A stretch of DNA of 64,000 bases from Lentilactobacillus parabuchneri DSM 5707 = NBRC 107865 (lineage in GTDB: Bacteria > Bacillota > Bacilli > Lactobacillales > Lactobacillaceae), in NCBI RefSeq assembly GCF_001435315.1, contig NZ_AZGK01000001.1:376491-440490 (forward strand), given 5' to 3'. Shown here in pieces: positions 1 to 7,589 of the stretch; within the stretch, counting starts at the first letter, position 1, and each line of letters starts with the position of its first letter. Made by a program: the position numbers and the translations under genes. The notes under the pieces were generated by a model. The model did not search any database. It was not told where the DNA came from and saw only the letters and a program-made list of their open reading frames with translations.

Positions 1-170
1 TCCTATTTTCAACGATTCGGTTCAATTTTTTACATCAAATTTTGGTAAAACTTAATAAAAATGCAATCTTTTTAGCCAATTTATCATGAACTTTGAAACA
101 ATTCCTACGAATACAACGATTAAACATTGACTAGGAAGTGAATATTTCATATAATTGTTAGTGTTGATTT

Positions 171-244
171 GTCGCAATAGCTCAGCTGGATAGAGCAACG
201 GTCTTCTAAACCGTAGGTCGAGAGTTCGAATCTCTCTTGCGACA
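171..244 (+). tRNA. tRNA-Arg (anticodon TCT)
   Basis: The sequence folds as a standard cloverleaf: the 7-nt acceptor arm GTCGCAA pairs with TTGCGAC and is followed by discriminator A, the D-arm contains AGCTCAGCTGGATAGAGC, the anticodon stem ACGGT/ACCGT encloses loop CTTCTAA, and the T-arm contains GAGAGTTCGAATCTCTC. The anticodon is TCT, which reads AGA and AGG arginine codons. The CCA end is not encoded. A U-rich terminator follows closely. Confidence 0.97.
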
Positions 245-257
245 TCAGACCCCAAAA

Positions 258-293
258 GGCCTCGGAAAAAATTAATTTCCGAAGCTTTTTTTG
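258..293 (+). terminator. Rho-independent terminator of tRNA-Arg
   Basis: An inverted repeat (about GCCTCGGAAA with TTTCCGAAGC) around an A/T loop is followed by seven T residues, directly after the tRNA gene. Confidence 0.85.
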
Positions 294-534
294 CGTTAAC
301 TGGGATCTTTGTTCTACCCCCTTCACGAGAGCAGAATACCCAACGATCCCTCATATCGTACTAAGAGATAAATATCTTTAAACGTAATTTGGGGGTATTT
401 GATCAATTTTATCCGACCACGGTCAAATAGATGCTAAGTCGCTTAGATGGCCATTTTAAAGTTTCAATATTTTCTCGTTGGAACACATTGTACTTATAAT
501 CTTTTTTGCAAAACTTTAATCGCTTTGTTTGTAG
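294..534. other. Intergenic stretch, nothing firm
   Basis: No credible coding region. It lies downstream of both the tRNA terminator and the stop of the small secreted protein on the minus strand. Short hairpins such as CTAAG-CGA-CTTAG near 434-446 are present, but without a T-run, so I cannot call a terminator for the minus-strand gene here. Confidence 0.4.
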
Positions 535-795
535 TTATTTAGATTGTGTTTCCTTAGATACTTTTTTAGGCTTATGGACATTTTTGTTATTCTTCGGGAT
601 AGGCTTCTTTTTAGCAGGCTTCTTTTTGACGGCTTTTCCTACAACAGTAGTTTGTGAAACAACAGTTACGCCATCAGGAACGATATCCTTACCATCAGGT
701 ACCTTCATTTTTGTGGCTGACGTAGTAGTGCCTGATAATCCGACTATTAACCCAAATAATAATGCAGCAAGTATTACTTTAGTAGGTTTTCTCAT
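535..795 (-). CDS. Small secreted lysine-rich protein, function unknown
   Basis: The 86-residue product starts with a short basic stretch (MRKPTK), a hydrophobic core (VILAALLFGLIVGLSG) and a plausible signal-peptidase site after TTTSA near residue 27, so it is predicted to be exported. The mature part is short, extremely basic and lysine/proline rich at the C-terminus (repeated KKKP and NKNVHKPKK-type stretches), which suggests binding to an anionic partner such as wall polymers or nucleic acid; this is inference. I chose the ATG at 795 because GAGGGG lies just upstream; the longer reading begins with a GTG that is itself part of that ribosome-binding site. No family recognised. It stands alone, with more than 200 bp of non-coding sequence on each side. 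Confidence 0.65.
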   Translation of the reverse strand: MRKPTKVILAALLFGLIVGLSGTTTSATKMKVPDGKDIVPDGVTVVSQTTVVGKAVKKKPAKKKPIPKNNKNVHKPKKVSKETQSK

Positions 796-1256
796 GACTC
801 TTCCCCTCACTTTACTTTATATAACGATGATCAAAAATAAAATTAATAATCCACTATTTGAATTAGCTCTATGATTTGAGAATATTTAAAAGTATTCCTA
901 GAATCGTTATTCTTACAGTCTTAATATGTTCCTCCATAGTAACATTCCCTTTTTATTATAGTCCTTGTGAGACTATACACCAAGATTTTAAAACTATATC
1001 TGAAACTTAAAAGCTGATAATTACGCTAAAGGCATGCGATTATTAACTTTCATGTTTCAGTGTAGAAAAAACTGGAGAATTTTAGGCAACTTCAAACCTG
1101 CTTGAGATGATACCACCAATCCTTAGTCAAATGAGGTTGGTGGCATTTTTTGTTTGGTCAAAAAAATTTCTAATTCTTCTGTTGCCCACTCTCTTTTTCA
1201 AAAATTGGATCAAAAAGTGGTCAACGAGATTAGAAAAATATCTTCATCGCAGGTTA
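796..1256. other. Gene-poor region of about 460 bp
   Basis: No convincing protein gene. Several nested inverted repeats occur (for example GAATA...TATTC near 877-896 and TGAAAC...GTTTCA at about 1010-1059), and a terminator-like hairpin on the plus strand at about 1112-1151. The second half is listed separately as a candidate RNA. Confidence 0.5.
985..1153 (+). ncRNA. Candidate structured small RNA ending in a terminator
   Basis: On the plus strand an outer pair TGAAAC/GTTTCA (about 1010-1059) encloses an internal helix GATAAT/ATTATT, followed by a linker and a strong hairpin (CCACCAATC with GGTTGGTGG, one G-U pair) and a run of six T residues at 1145-1150. No coding sequence follows on that strand, so this looks like an independent transcript rather than a leader. 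The 5' end and promoter are not identified and no RNA family is recognised; boundaries are approximate. It could also be a decayed leader. Confidence 0.3.
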
Positions 1257-1298
1257 CATAAAAAGTTCCGAGACCAATCACGGTCCCGGAACTTTTTT
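1257..1298 (-). terminator. Terminator of the dUTPase operon (bidirectional)
   Basis: A 15-bp inverted repeat with one mismatch (AAAAGTTCCG... with ...CGGAACTTTT) around a short loop, with A-run and T-run on either side, sits immediately downstream of the dUTPase stop codon. Confidence 0.85.
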
Positions 1299-1308
1299 AT
1301 CAATCTAC

Positions 1309-1848
1309 CTAATAATCGTTTTCTTGCCGATTTTGATTAATGTGATTTTTATCATTGAATGCGGTCTCGATTTCATCTTCGGTGTAGCCAAAATCCACTA
1401 AACCAAATTTTAAGAACAGCCGCCATGAGTGGTTGAAGCTGTCGCCGCTGTGATTGAAATAAGCATCAAACAGCATTCGCTTCATCGCAAGATACTGCTT
1501 ATCCAAGTTGTTTTCCTTTTTGGACTGCTTAATTTTTTCAATATCATCTTGAGAATTAAGGACAAAATGGTTCCAGTTTTTTAAGTTGGAAATCAGGAGA
1601 TAAAAGTCCATCGCATCCACATATTCATAAAGTAATGTCTGCCTTGGCGTTTTATCGGGATCCTGCTTGCCACGATGAACTTTCCAAACCTTGAACCATT
1701 CTGACGTGTTAGCCATCTCGGCCAATTCCACATCCAGGGCAACAAAAGCATTCTTAACCCGTCCGTCATTGGACCAATGAAGCTGCTTTTTAGCTTCAAT
1801 TTCACGGTTAAGATAGACAGACGATGCGATCAACGCTTGTAAATCCAT
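1309..1848 (-). CDS. Dimeric dUTPase (all-alpha NTP pyrophosphatase)
   Basis: The 179-residue protein carries the signature of the dimeric dUTPase family (dUTPase_2, MazG-like all-alpha superfamily): the metal-binding E-x-x-E of helix 2 (E41-L-A-E44), the conserved MANTSEWFKVWK block, and the second metal site E75-Y-V-D78 in LLYEYVDAMDFYL. The expected reaction is hydrolysis of dUTP (and probably dUDP) to dUMP and pyrophosphate, which keeps uracil out of DNA and supplies dUMP for thymidylate synthesis. The start has a good ribosome-binding site (GGAG, 8 nt). It is the last gene of an apparent three-gene operon with two unrecognised proteins; the upstream gap is only 10 bp. Such enzymes are common in both phages and Firmicutes chromosomes; nothing else here suggests a prophage. 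Confidence 0.88.
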   Translation of the reverse strand: MDLQALIASSVYLNREIEAKKQLHWSNDGRVKNAFVALDVELAEMANTSEWFKVWKVHRGKQDPDKTPRQTLLYEYVDAMDFYLLISNLKNWNHFVLNSQDDIEKIKQSKKENNLDKQYLAMKRMLFDAYFNHSGDSFNHSWRLFLKFGLVDFGYTEDEIETAFNDKNHINQNRQENDY

Positions 1849-1858
1849 TAGTTAGCTC

Positions 1859-2806
1859 CTATCCAAAAATAAACTTGTTTGAGAGAATCTCTAGCTGCTT
1901 TTTATTGTCGAGATACCAGTCTTTGATGAACGGATAGTCCAGCAATAAGTACAGCCAGCTTTCCTTTTGATCTTCATCATGAATGGTTGCGCCCCATTTT
2001 GGACGATCACTGTCACCAGCGTTATAGACGCTTAATTTAGTCTGATTATCCAGTGTCAAATTGGCGCCACCCCTTTCACCCGACATCAAAATGTAATTAT
2101 TGTCGGCTGATTTGACAAACAGTTCATCCAAAATGGATTCTGGCACTTCCCCGGCAGCAAATTCATAAAATTCGCCGTTGATTCCATCCAAAACATTGAA
2201 ATCAATCTTAAAGCCAAAGTTTTCCTTCAAGGCCTCTGCAGCCTGCATCATGACGGATAAAGCGTCTTTGAGCGCTGAGATGTCAAGCCCTTCCAAATCG
2301 ACAACAAAGTAGTCAATCAATGCAGATCCGTGAAACATGAACTCTTTGGTTTTCAGATTTAAGTAAAACAAGGGCCGATTGTGTGCCGTTGGACCGAAAA
2401 AGAACCCTGATTCGTTTTTAGTTGACTTTGTGAACGTAAATGTGTTGTCACCCAACGAAGCAAACTTGCACAAGAGTTTTTGTACGTGTTCAGAATTACT
2501 AATGGCCAAGCTATCGTTGTTATCAGACAATTTTAATAATCGCTCGAAAAAGATTAACTGGACATCTTCATCCGAGAACTGGTGTGGAAATTCAACATAG
2601 TCGGTATTTAAATGAAAATTAGTCAGCTTAAGGGCTGCGTCTAGTAATTCGTTGGTATCGGTCGTTTTGTTAAGCTGCTTAAATGCTGCCACGTAATGCG
2701 TTCCGTTATCCAAACCGGCTTGAATGGCATCCGTGTATGTTGACAGTAATTCAGTTGTTGTTAACACTTTTTTAGGTGCTTCATTTATATCATTACTCAC
2801 CGTCAC
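1859..2806 (-). CDS. Hypothetical protein, 315 aa
   Basis: I do not recognise a family. The product is acidic and appears soluble: no signal peptide and no membrane segment. The first ~110 residues are mostly helical-looking with repeated leucine-rich helices; the middle contains beta-like stretches (DNTFTFTKSTKNESGFFFGPT, then RPLFYLNLKTKEFMFHGSALIDYF) and a DLEGLDIS segment; the end holds PKWGATIHDEDQKESWLYLLL. Its start overlaps the end of the upstream coiled-coil gene by 14 bp, so the two are probably translationally coupled and may act together. The dUTPase gene follows after 10 bp. Function cannot be assigned from sequence alone. Confidence 0.8.
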   Translation of the reverse strand: MTVSNDINEAPKKVLTTTELLSTYTDAIQAGLDNGTHYVAAFKQLNKTTDTNELLDAALKLTNFHLNTDYVEFPHQFSDEDVQLIFFERLLKLSDNNDSLAISNSEHVQKLLCKFASLGDNTFTFTKSTKNESGFFFGPTAHNRPLFYLNLKTKEFMFHGSALIDYFVVDLEGLDISALKDALSVMMQAAEALKENFGFKIDFNVLDGINGEFYEFAAGEVPESILDELFVKSADNNYILMSGERGGANLTLDNQTKLSVYNAGDSDRPKWGATIHDEDQKESWLYLLLDYPFIKDWYLDNKKQLEILSNKFIFG

Positions 2807-3674
2807 TCACCTGCGTTTCTTTGCTCAAGCTCTGCAGATATTTGGCGTATAGATGATTGTTATTATCAATAAACGCTTCAAAACTGCCAAACGAAGCCCG
2901 AATATTTTGTTTCTCCAAATTATAAATTGTCTCTTCTTTTGATAAGGCCAAAATTTGATTTTCATTCTTCTTGATTTCTGCGCGGCCATCTGAAGCCTGC
3001 TCGTCAATTTGGGTCAATTGCAGCAAAGAATCTTGGAGTTGTTGGTGTTCTTCCTTCACTTTTCCAGCTTCCCAAGGCATTGGAGATTTTTCTTCATTCT
3101 CCTTGAGTTGCTTTCTAATTTGTTCTTTTTGCTGATCACGCTTGGCTTGATCCTCAATTAATTGAGTGAGCTTTTGGTTTTGTTCCCCTAATTGACGCAT
3201 CTGATCATCGTTAACCCGCTTATTTTGAGCTTCCAACTCAAATGATTTTGTCAATGTTTCATATTCATCTTCAGCGAAATTAAAGCGGACGTTAATTGCG
3301 TCCAATTCGCCAAACATCCGGTGATCCCACCAATTACCGAAATAAATATTGAATTTGCCAAGATCGTACTCGTGGTAGTAGAAAAATGGATATGTAACCC
3401 CTAGGTAGTCAATTAATTGATTGCTCAAGTGATGGCTGAGTTCGGCCTTTAAATCTGAAGCCAGGCCAAAATAATTTGGTGTCGGTTCACCGGGTTCTTC
3501 GCCCTTAACCTCAGTCGCAAACCGGTTTGGATCCATTAGCTCATAGATTTTTAAATCGTTGCCACTTTTAATCGATTCGTTCAGCTCATTAAGATAGGTG
3601 ATTTTCTGGCTAAGTGCAGATGATAACACCGAATCAGTTTGGCTGAATGGATCATTTTCAGTTTTTTTGTCCAT
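2793..3674 (-). CDS. Hypothetical coiled-coil protein, 293 aa
   Basis: Probable first gene of the operon with the 315-aa protein and dUTPase. No family is recognised. The N-terminal half (residues 1-130) is globular with aromatic-rich patches (YPFFYYHEYDLGKFNIYFGNWWDHRMFG); residues about 135-255 form a long, charged Gln/Glu/Lys-rich coiled coil (heptads such as LGEQNQKLTQLIEDQAKRD), which in this kind of protein often attracts SbcC-like or SMC-like names without supporting any nuclease activity: no Walker or metal motif is visible. No signal peptide or membrane segment. It looks like a soluble oligomerising or scaffold protein; that is inference. Confidence 0.78.
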   Translation of the reverse strand: MDKKTENDPFSQTDSVLSSALSQKITYLNELNESIKSGNDLKIYELMDPNRFATEVKGEEPGEPTPNYFGLASDLKAELSHHLSNQLIDYLGVTYPFFYYHEYDLGKFNIYFGNWWDHRMFGELDAINVRFNFAEDEYETLTKSFELEAQNKRVNDDQMRQLGEQNQKLTQLIEDQAKRDQQKEQIRKQLKENEEKSPMPWEAGKVKEEHQQLQDSLLQLTQIDEQASDGRAEIKKNENQILALSKEETIYNLEKQNIRASFGSFEAFIDNNNHLYAKYLQSLSKETQVSDGE

Positions 3675-3852
3675 AATATTGCCTCGTATTTCCCCTTATT
3701 TATACATTTAATGTTATCTGAAAAACGCTCATAAATAAAGGGTTAATCGCATTATTTATCAAACATTTGTCAAAAACATGTCATAAATACGCAAAGTTTT
3801 GAAAATTCCAGAAATCGGCCATCAAAATCCCATGGTTTTCCACCCTAACGCC
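3675..3852. other. Promoter-bearing intergenic region
   Basis: About 180 bp of A/T-rich sequence upstream of the coiled-coil gene. On the minus strand a TTGACA element (rc at about 3765-3770) is present, but no -10 hexamer at 17 bp is clearly better than others, so the exact promoter is uncertain. Confidence 0.35.
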
Positions 3853-3886
3853 AAAAAAGAAGTCGAACAACGATCGACTTCTTTTA
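3853..3886 (-). terminator. Terminator of the OppA-like gene (bidirectional)
   Basis: A perfect 12-bp stem AAAAGAAGTCGA/TCGACTTCTTTT with a 7-nt loop lies just beyond the stop of the OppA-like lipoprotein, with T-run on the minus strand. Confidence 0.85.
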
Positions 3887-3912
3887 AAGTGGTTTTCTCA
3901 GGTAATCAACTT

Positions 3913-5553
3913 TTATTTGACCACATACGCGTCTTTGTAATTGTAAGTTGCCCCCGCTGTATTGTAGATAATTCCCTTAACTTTGCTGCTCAACAAGTTT
4001 TTGCTTGCAGATTGATAAAGTGGCGTAACCCCTTGATTTTCAAGCAAAATATTTTGCGCCTTGGTCATGTCTTCAAACCGTTTGTCGGCATTACCAGCAT
4101 CGGTTGTTGATGACGCTTTGATCAAGCGGTCATATTGTTTGCTTGACCATTGCGGTACGTTACTTGGGTTATTGGTCGTCAAAATGTTCAAGAATGTGAT
4201 TGGGTCAGCGAAATCTGCATACCAATCAGCCATGGTAACCTGATAGTTATGTGTTTTTTGCCGTGAAAGCAGCGTTTGGAATGGAATGTTCCGTAAACTA
4301 ACGGTTAACCCAGGCAGGTTCTGTTGCAATTGTGACTGCAAGTATTCACTGACTTGCTTTTGAGCAAACTCATCTGAACTCAATAAGGTAAAATGCATCT
4401 TTGAAATTCCGAGTTCCTTTAATCCCTGTTTCCATAATGCTTTGGCCTTCGTCGGATTATACGTCATCGACGCCGGCTTGGCAGTGGTTGCGGTGAAGTC
4501 CTTTCCGGTCTTCGGGTTAATGGAAAGCCCCTTGGAAACAAAGCTTTGGGAATTAAATGAACCGTCACCGAGAATTTTCTTGGTTAGTTGATCGCGATTG
4601 ACGGCCATTGAAATTGCCTGACGAATTTTCAAGTTCTTGAATAAGCGATTCTTTTGGTTAAATGCCAGGTAATAACAACTGGACGTTTCGCGGGTCACCA
4701 TATTTTTATCGTTCTTAAGGTTTTTAGCTAACACCCCAGATAAGCCAACGTACTGCAGCTTACCTGTTTTAAACTGGTTATACCCGGTTGACGGGTCTTT
4801 GGTGACTTGGTAGTGAAGCTTATCAAGTTTGACGTGTTTTTTATCCCAGTAATCCGAATTTTTGGCAAGTGTCCAGGTCATCCCGGTTCCATTCCAATCA
4901 CTCAACTTAAACGGGCCGTTATAAACCATGTCTGAACTCTTGGTGCCGTAATCATTGCCATACTTTTCAACAACTTTTTGATTTTGTGGGAAGAATAACG
5001 GAAATCCCATCAGTAGTTTAAAGTATGGAATTTTCTTCTCCAAGTTGACAACTAACTTGTAGTCGCCTTCTGCTTTGACACCCAGCGTTTTGTATGACTT
5101 CTTGTTGGCTTGAATGGCATCCGCGTTCTTGATGCCGGAGAATAAGTAGCCGTACTGGGATGCCGTTTTTGGATTAACGGTCCGTTGCCAAGAGTAGACA
5201 AAATCTTTGGCAGTTACCGGATCACCGTTACTCCACTTGGTTCCCTTACGAAGGGTAAATGTATACGTTAATCCATCGTTTGTGATGGCCGTCTTGGTTG
5301 CCAACGCGTTTTCGATCTTACTATTCTTCCCAAGCCGGTAAAGCCCCTCATCGATGTTGTTTAAGACCTCAAACGTTTGAACCGACGTTGTCTTGGATAA
5401 ATCAACGGTCGACAGCTCTGAATCCACTGCTGTGGTAAAGACCTGTTTATCCGCTAATTTCCCCGACCCACTTTTTTGACTTGAACAACCGGTTAAGATG
5501 ACGCCCAACCCAACCATACACACGAGTTTGAAACTCATTAAATTGACTTTCAT
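3913..5553 (-). CDS. Peptide ABC transporter substrate-binding lipoprotein (OppA family)
   Basis: The 546-residue product has a lipoprotein signal peptide with lipobox LTG-C23, so it should be anchored to the outer face of the membrane by a diacylglyceryl cysteine. The rest matches the SBP family 5 (OppA/DppA-type) architecture: an early LSTVDLSKTTSVQTFEVLNNIDEGLYR block, the family hallmark LRKGTKWSNGDPVTAKDFVYSWQRTV around residues 105-135, and the late ADWYADFADPITFLNILTT segment. It is expected to bind oligopeptides. I chose ATG 5553, with GAGGAG 11 nt upstream, over an in-frame GTG four codons earlier. No permease or ATPase genes are next to it, so it is an orphan receptor that must feed a transporter encoded elsewhere or act in peptide sensing. 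Confidence 0.9.
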   Translation of the reverse strand: MKVNLMSFKLVCMVGLGVILTGCSSQKSGSGKLADKQVFTTAVDSELSTVDLSKTTSVQTFEVLNNIDEGLYRLGKNSKIENALATKTAITNDGLTYTFTLRKGTKWSNGDPVTAKDFVYSWQRTVNPKTASQYGYLFSGIKNADAIQANKKSYKTLGVKAEGDYKLVVNLEKKIPYFKLLMGFPLFFPQNQKVVEKYGNDYGTKSSDMVYNGPFKLSDWNGTGMTWTLAKNSDYWDKKHVKLDKLHYQVTKDPSTGYNQFKTGKLQYVGLSGVLAKNLKNDKNMVTRETSSCYYLAFNQKNRLFKNLKIRQAISMAVNRDQLTKKILGDGSFNSQSFVSKGLSINPKTGKDFTATTAKPASMTYNPTKAKALWKQGLKELGISKMHFTLLSSDEFAQKQVSEYLQSQLQQNLPGLTVSLRNIPFQTLLSRQKTHNYQVTMADWYADFADPITFLNILTTNNPSNVPQWSSKQYDRLIKASSTTDAGNADKRFEDMTKAQNILLENQGVTPLYQSASKNLLSSKVKGIIYNTAGATYNYKDAYVVK

Positions 5554-5635
5554 AATTAGTACCACTCCTCAATTTCCAAAGTAATAGGAACCCTCATTTT
5601 ATATGTTTTTGATTAGATTTTCATGAGATACATTA

Positions 5636-5695
5636 AGTAAAAGAAGCCCGCAACCGTGCACCAACGTTTGTAAGTGCACGATTGCGAGCTTCTTG
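5636..5695 (-). terminator. Terminator after glnRA
   Basis: A 20-bp stem with few mismatches (AAGAAGCCCGCAACCGTGCA with TGCACGATTGCGAGCTTCTT) and a 14-nt loop lies about 50 bp after the glnA stop; on the minus strand it ends in TTCTTTTACTT. Confidence 0.85.
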
Positions 5696-5745
5696 ATATT
5701 TCTTAAATAACACCCATCAAAGTGCGAATCATTTAGTTTAAATGA

Positions 5746-7089
5746 TTAATATTTTTCGAGGTATTGATCACGTTCCCAGCCGGATACTTGGGTCCGGTAT
5801 GAGTCGTATTCAAGGTTCTTAGCTTCAATAAAGCTGTTATACAGATGTTCACCGAGTGCCTTTTTCATCGTTTCATCAGCTGATAAATCCTTCAATGCAT
5901 TATGGAGAGTGTCAGGCAGATTCGTGATGTGGCTCTTTTGACGTTCTTCAGCATCCATGCGGTAGATGTTACGGTCGATACTGTGTTCTGGTTCGATCTT
6001 GTTACGAAGACCGTCAAGTCCGGCTTCCAAGACGCAGGCGATTGCAAGATATGGGTTAGCCGTTGGATCCACGCTACGAAGTTCCAACCGAGTCGAGTTG
6101 CCTCGAGCACTTGGAATTCGGATGAGTGGTGAACGGTTTGAGCCTGACCAAGCAACGTAAACAGGTGCTTCATAGCCTGGAACCAAACGCTTGTATGAGT
6201 TAACAATTGGGTTACATACAGCTGTAAATGAACGGGCGTGCTTCAGCAAGCCGCCAAGGAAGTAGTAAGCTTCTTGAGAGATTTCCAATTCACCGTTCTT
6301 GTCGTAGAAGGTGTTACCCTTATCGTCAAACAACGACATGTTCAAATGCATTCCGGAACCATTGATGCCGCTTAATGGCTTTGGCATGAAGGTTGCGTAT
6401 AGACCATACTTACGTGCAACGGTCTTAACAACCAGCTTAAATGTTTGAATGTTATCGGCAGCTGCCAATGCGTCAGCGTACTTAAAGTCAATTTCATGTT
6501 GGCCAGGAGCAACTTCATGATGGGCAGCTTCAACATCGAAGCCCATTTCTTCAAGGGTCAAAACAATTTCACGTCGACAATTTTCACCAAGATCCATTGG
6601 TGCCATGTCGAAGTAACTTCCCTTATCATTCAGATGTAAAGTTGGCTCACCGTTTTCATTCATCTTGAATAAGAAGAATTCTGGTTCAGGCCCAATATTG
6701 AATGATGTGAAGCCGGCCTTCTTCATGTCACCAAGTACTCGGATCAGGTTGTTACGAGGATCGGCTGCGTAAGGTTCGCCATTTGGACGGTAAACTTGGC
6801 AGATAACCCGAGCAATCTTGCCACGATCAGTACTCCATGGGAAGATCATCCATGTTGAAAGGTCAGGGTAAAGGTACATATCACTTTCTTCAATTCGAAC
6901 GAAGCCTTCAATTGAAGAGCCGTCAAACATTAATTTGTTATCAAGCAGTTTGTCCAATTGTGTGATTGGAACTTCAACGTTCTTGATCGTGCCAAACAAA
7001 TCCGTGAACATCAAACGTAAAAATTTGACGTCCTCATCTTTTACCATGCTACGAATATCATCTTTTGAGTAATCATGTTTTGTGGCCAT
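5746..7089 (-). CDS. glnA: Glutamine synthetase, type I
   Basis: Catalyses ATP-dependent condensation of glutamate and ammonium to glutamine in the cytoplasm. The 447-residue length and the motifs fit GSI-alpha of Firmicutes: FDGSSIEGF (beta-Grasp domain), the ATP site [14 protein letters not shown], the glutamate-binding [23 protein letters not shown] region, and RIPSARG-STRLELR. The GSI-beta adenylylation loop is absent, so control should be by feedback inhibition and by GlnR. The gene follows glnR by 16 bp, the usual glnRA operon of Gram-positives, with a terminator downstream. The first residues ([12 protein letters not shown]) and start are standard. Confidence 0.98.
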   Translation of the reverse strand: MATKHDYSKDDIRSMVKDEDVKFLRLMFTDLFGTIKNVEVPITQLDKLLDNKLMFDGSSIEGFVRIEESDMYLYPDLSTWMIFPWSTDRGKIARVICQVYRPNGEPYAADPRNNLIRVLGDMKKAGFTSFNIGPEPEFFLFKMNENGEPTLHLNDKGSYFDMAPMDLGENCRREIVLTLEEMGFDVEAAHHEVAPGQHEIDFKYADALAAADNIQTFKLVVKTVARKYGLYATFMPKPLSGINGSGMHLNMSLFDDKGNTFYDKNGELEISQEAYYFLGGLLKHARSFTAVCNPIVNSYKRLVPGYEAPVYVAWSGSNRSPLIRIPSARGNSTRLELRSVDPTANPYLAIACVLEAGLDGLRNKIEPEHSIDRNIYRMDAEERQKSHITNLPDTLHNALKDLSADETMKKALGEHLYNSFIEAKNLEYDSYRTQVSGWERDQYLEKY

Positions 7090-7105
7090 CTATATAACGC
7101 TCCTA

Positions 7106-7507
7106 TCAGTGATTTAATTTGTTCAAACTATTCGGATCATCAAATGACGAAGAAGGCGGCTTCAGTCCACCAATGTTCAAAAACTCATCTTGAAGAATTT
7201 TTCTGACATCACTGTCGGTAAGTCCTTTTTCAAGGTTGCGTTTTCGTTCGTCTTCCAACTGGGATTGCTTCTTATAGACTTCCTTGATGCCGGAAATGTT
7301 AAGCCCGTCATCCAAGTAATCTTTAATTTCTAAAAGCCGGTCAACGTCATTCAATGAATACATTCGTCGATTCCCTTCATTTCGGAGGGGCTTGATCAAT
7401 TCCTGCTGTTCATAATACCTGATTTGCCTGGCTGTCAAGTCAGTCAGCTTCATTACAGTTCCAATCGGCAGAACTGACATTGAGCGCCGTAGTTCCTTCT
7501 CTCGCAT
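7106..7507 (-). CDS. glnR: MerR-family nitrogen regulator GlnR
   Basis: The 133-residue protein has an N-terminal winged-helix MerR DNA-binding domain (MKLTDLTARQIRYYEQQELIKPLRNEGNRRMYS, residues ~19-51) and a C-terminal tail typical of GlnR that responds to feedback-inhibited glutamine synthetase. In related lactobacilli and Bacillus it represses glnRA and ammonium/glutamine uptake under nitrogen excess. The start ATG has a very strong ribosome-binding site (TAGGAGGTGA). A perfect GlnR operator lies upstream of its own promoter, so it is autoregulated. glnA follows in the same operon. Confidence 0.97.
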   Translation of the reverse strand: MREKELRRSMSVLPIGTVMKLTDLTARQIRYYEQQELIKPLRNEGNRRMYSLNDVDRLLEIKDYLDDGLNISGIKEVYKKQSQLEDERKRNLEKGLTDSDVRKILQDEFLNIGGLKPPSSSFDDPNSLNKLNH

Positions 7508-7532
7508 TGTTCACCTCCTAAATCTTGTACCT

Positions 7533-7560
7533 ATAATACCATTACCAAAAGCAAAGTCAA
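7533..7560 (-). promoter_or_regulatory. glnRA promoter
   Basis: On the minus strand TTGACT (7560-7555) and TATTAT (7538-7533) are separated by 16 bp, ending about 25 bp before the glnR start codon. Confidence 0.7.
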
Positions 7561-7567
7561 GGCCAAA

Positions 7568-7584
7568 TGTCACATTTTATAACA
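7568..7584 (-). promoter_or_regulatory. GlnR operator (TGTNA-N7-TNACA)
   Basis: The 17-mer TGTCACATTTTATAACA (given on the plus strand) matches the GlnR/TnrA consensus at all defined positions. It sits just upstream of the -35 box of the glnRA promoter and just after the miaA stop codon, the expected place for autorepression. Confidence 0.85.
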
Positions 7585-7589
7585 TGAAA

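Noticed and set aside
52-354. 100-aa reading frame on the minus strand across the tRNA gene
   Set aside because: Its middle is the antisense translation of tRNA-Arg, a well-known source of false proteins; no ribosome-binding site or conserved features.
506-874. 122-aa plus-strand frame with hydrophobic stretches
   Set aside because: It is the antisense shadow of the signal peptide and basic tail of the small secreted protein, which has a better ribosome-binding site and signal peptide.
1105-1122. GGATTGGTGGTATC on the minus strand, considered as a T-box core
   Set aside because: The core GGTGGTACCGCG is incomplete and no aminoacyl-tRNA synthetase or amino acid gene follows on that strand; it is just the stem of the hairpin at 1112-1151.
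1107-1340. 77-aa plus-strand hydrophobic frame, considered as a type I toxin
   Set aside because: It runs through two terminator hairpins, has no ribosome-binding site and no match to known Fst/Ldr-type peptides.
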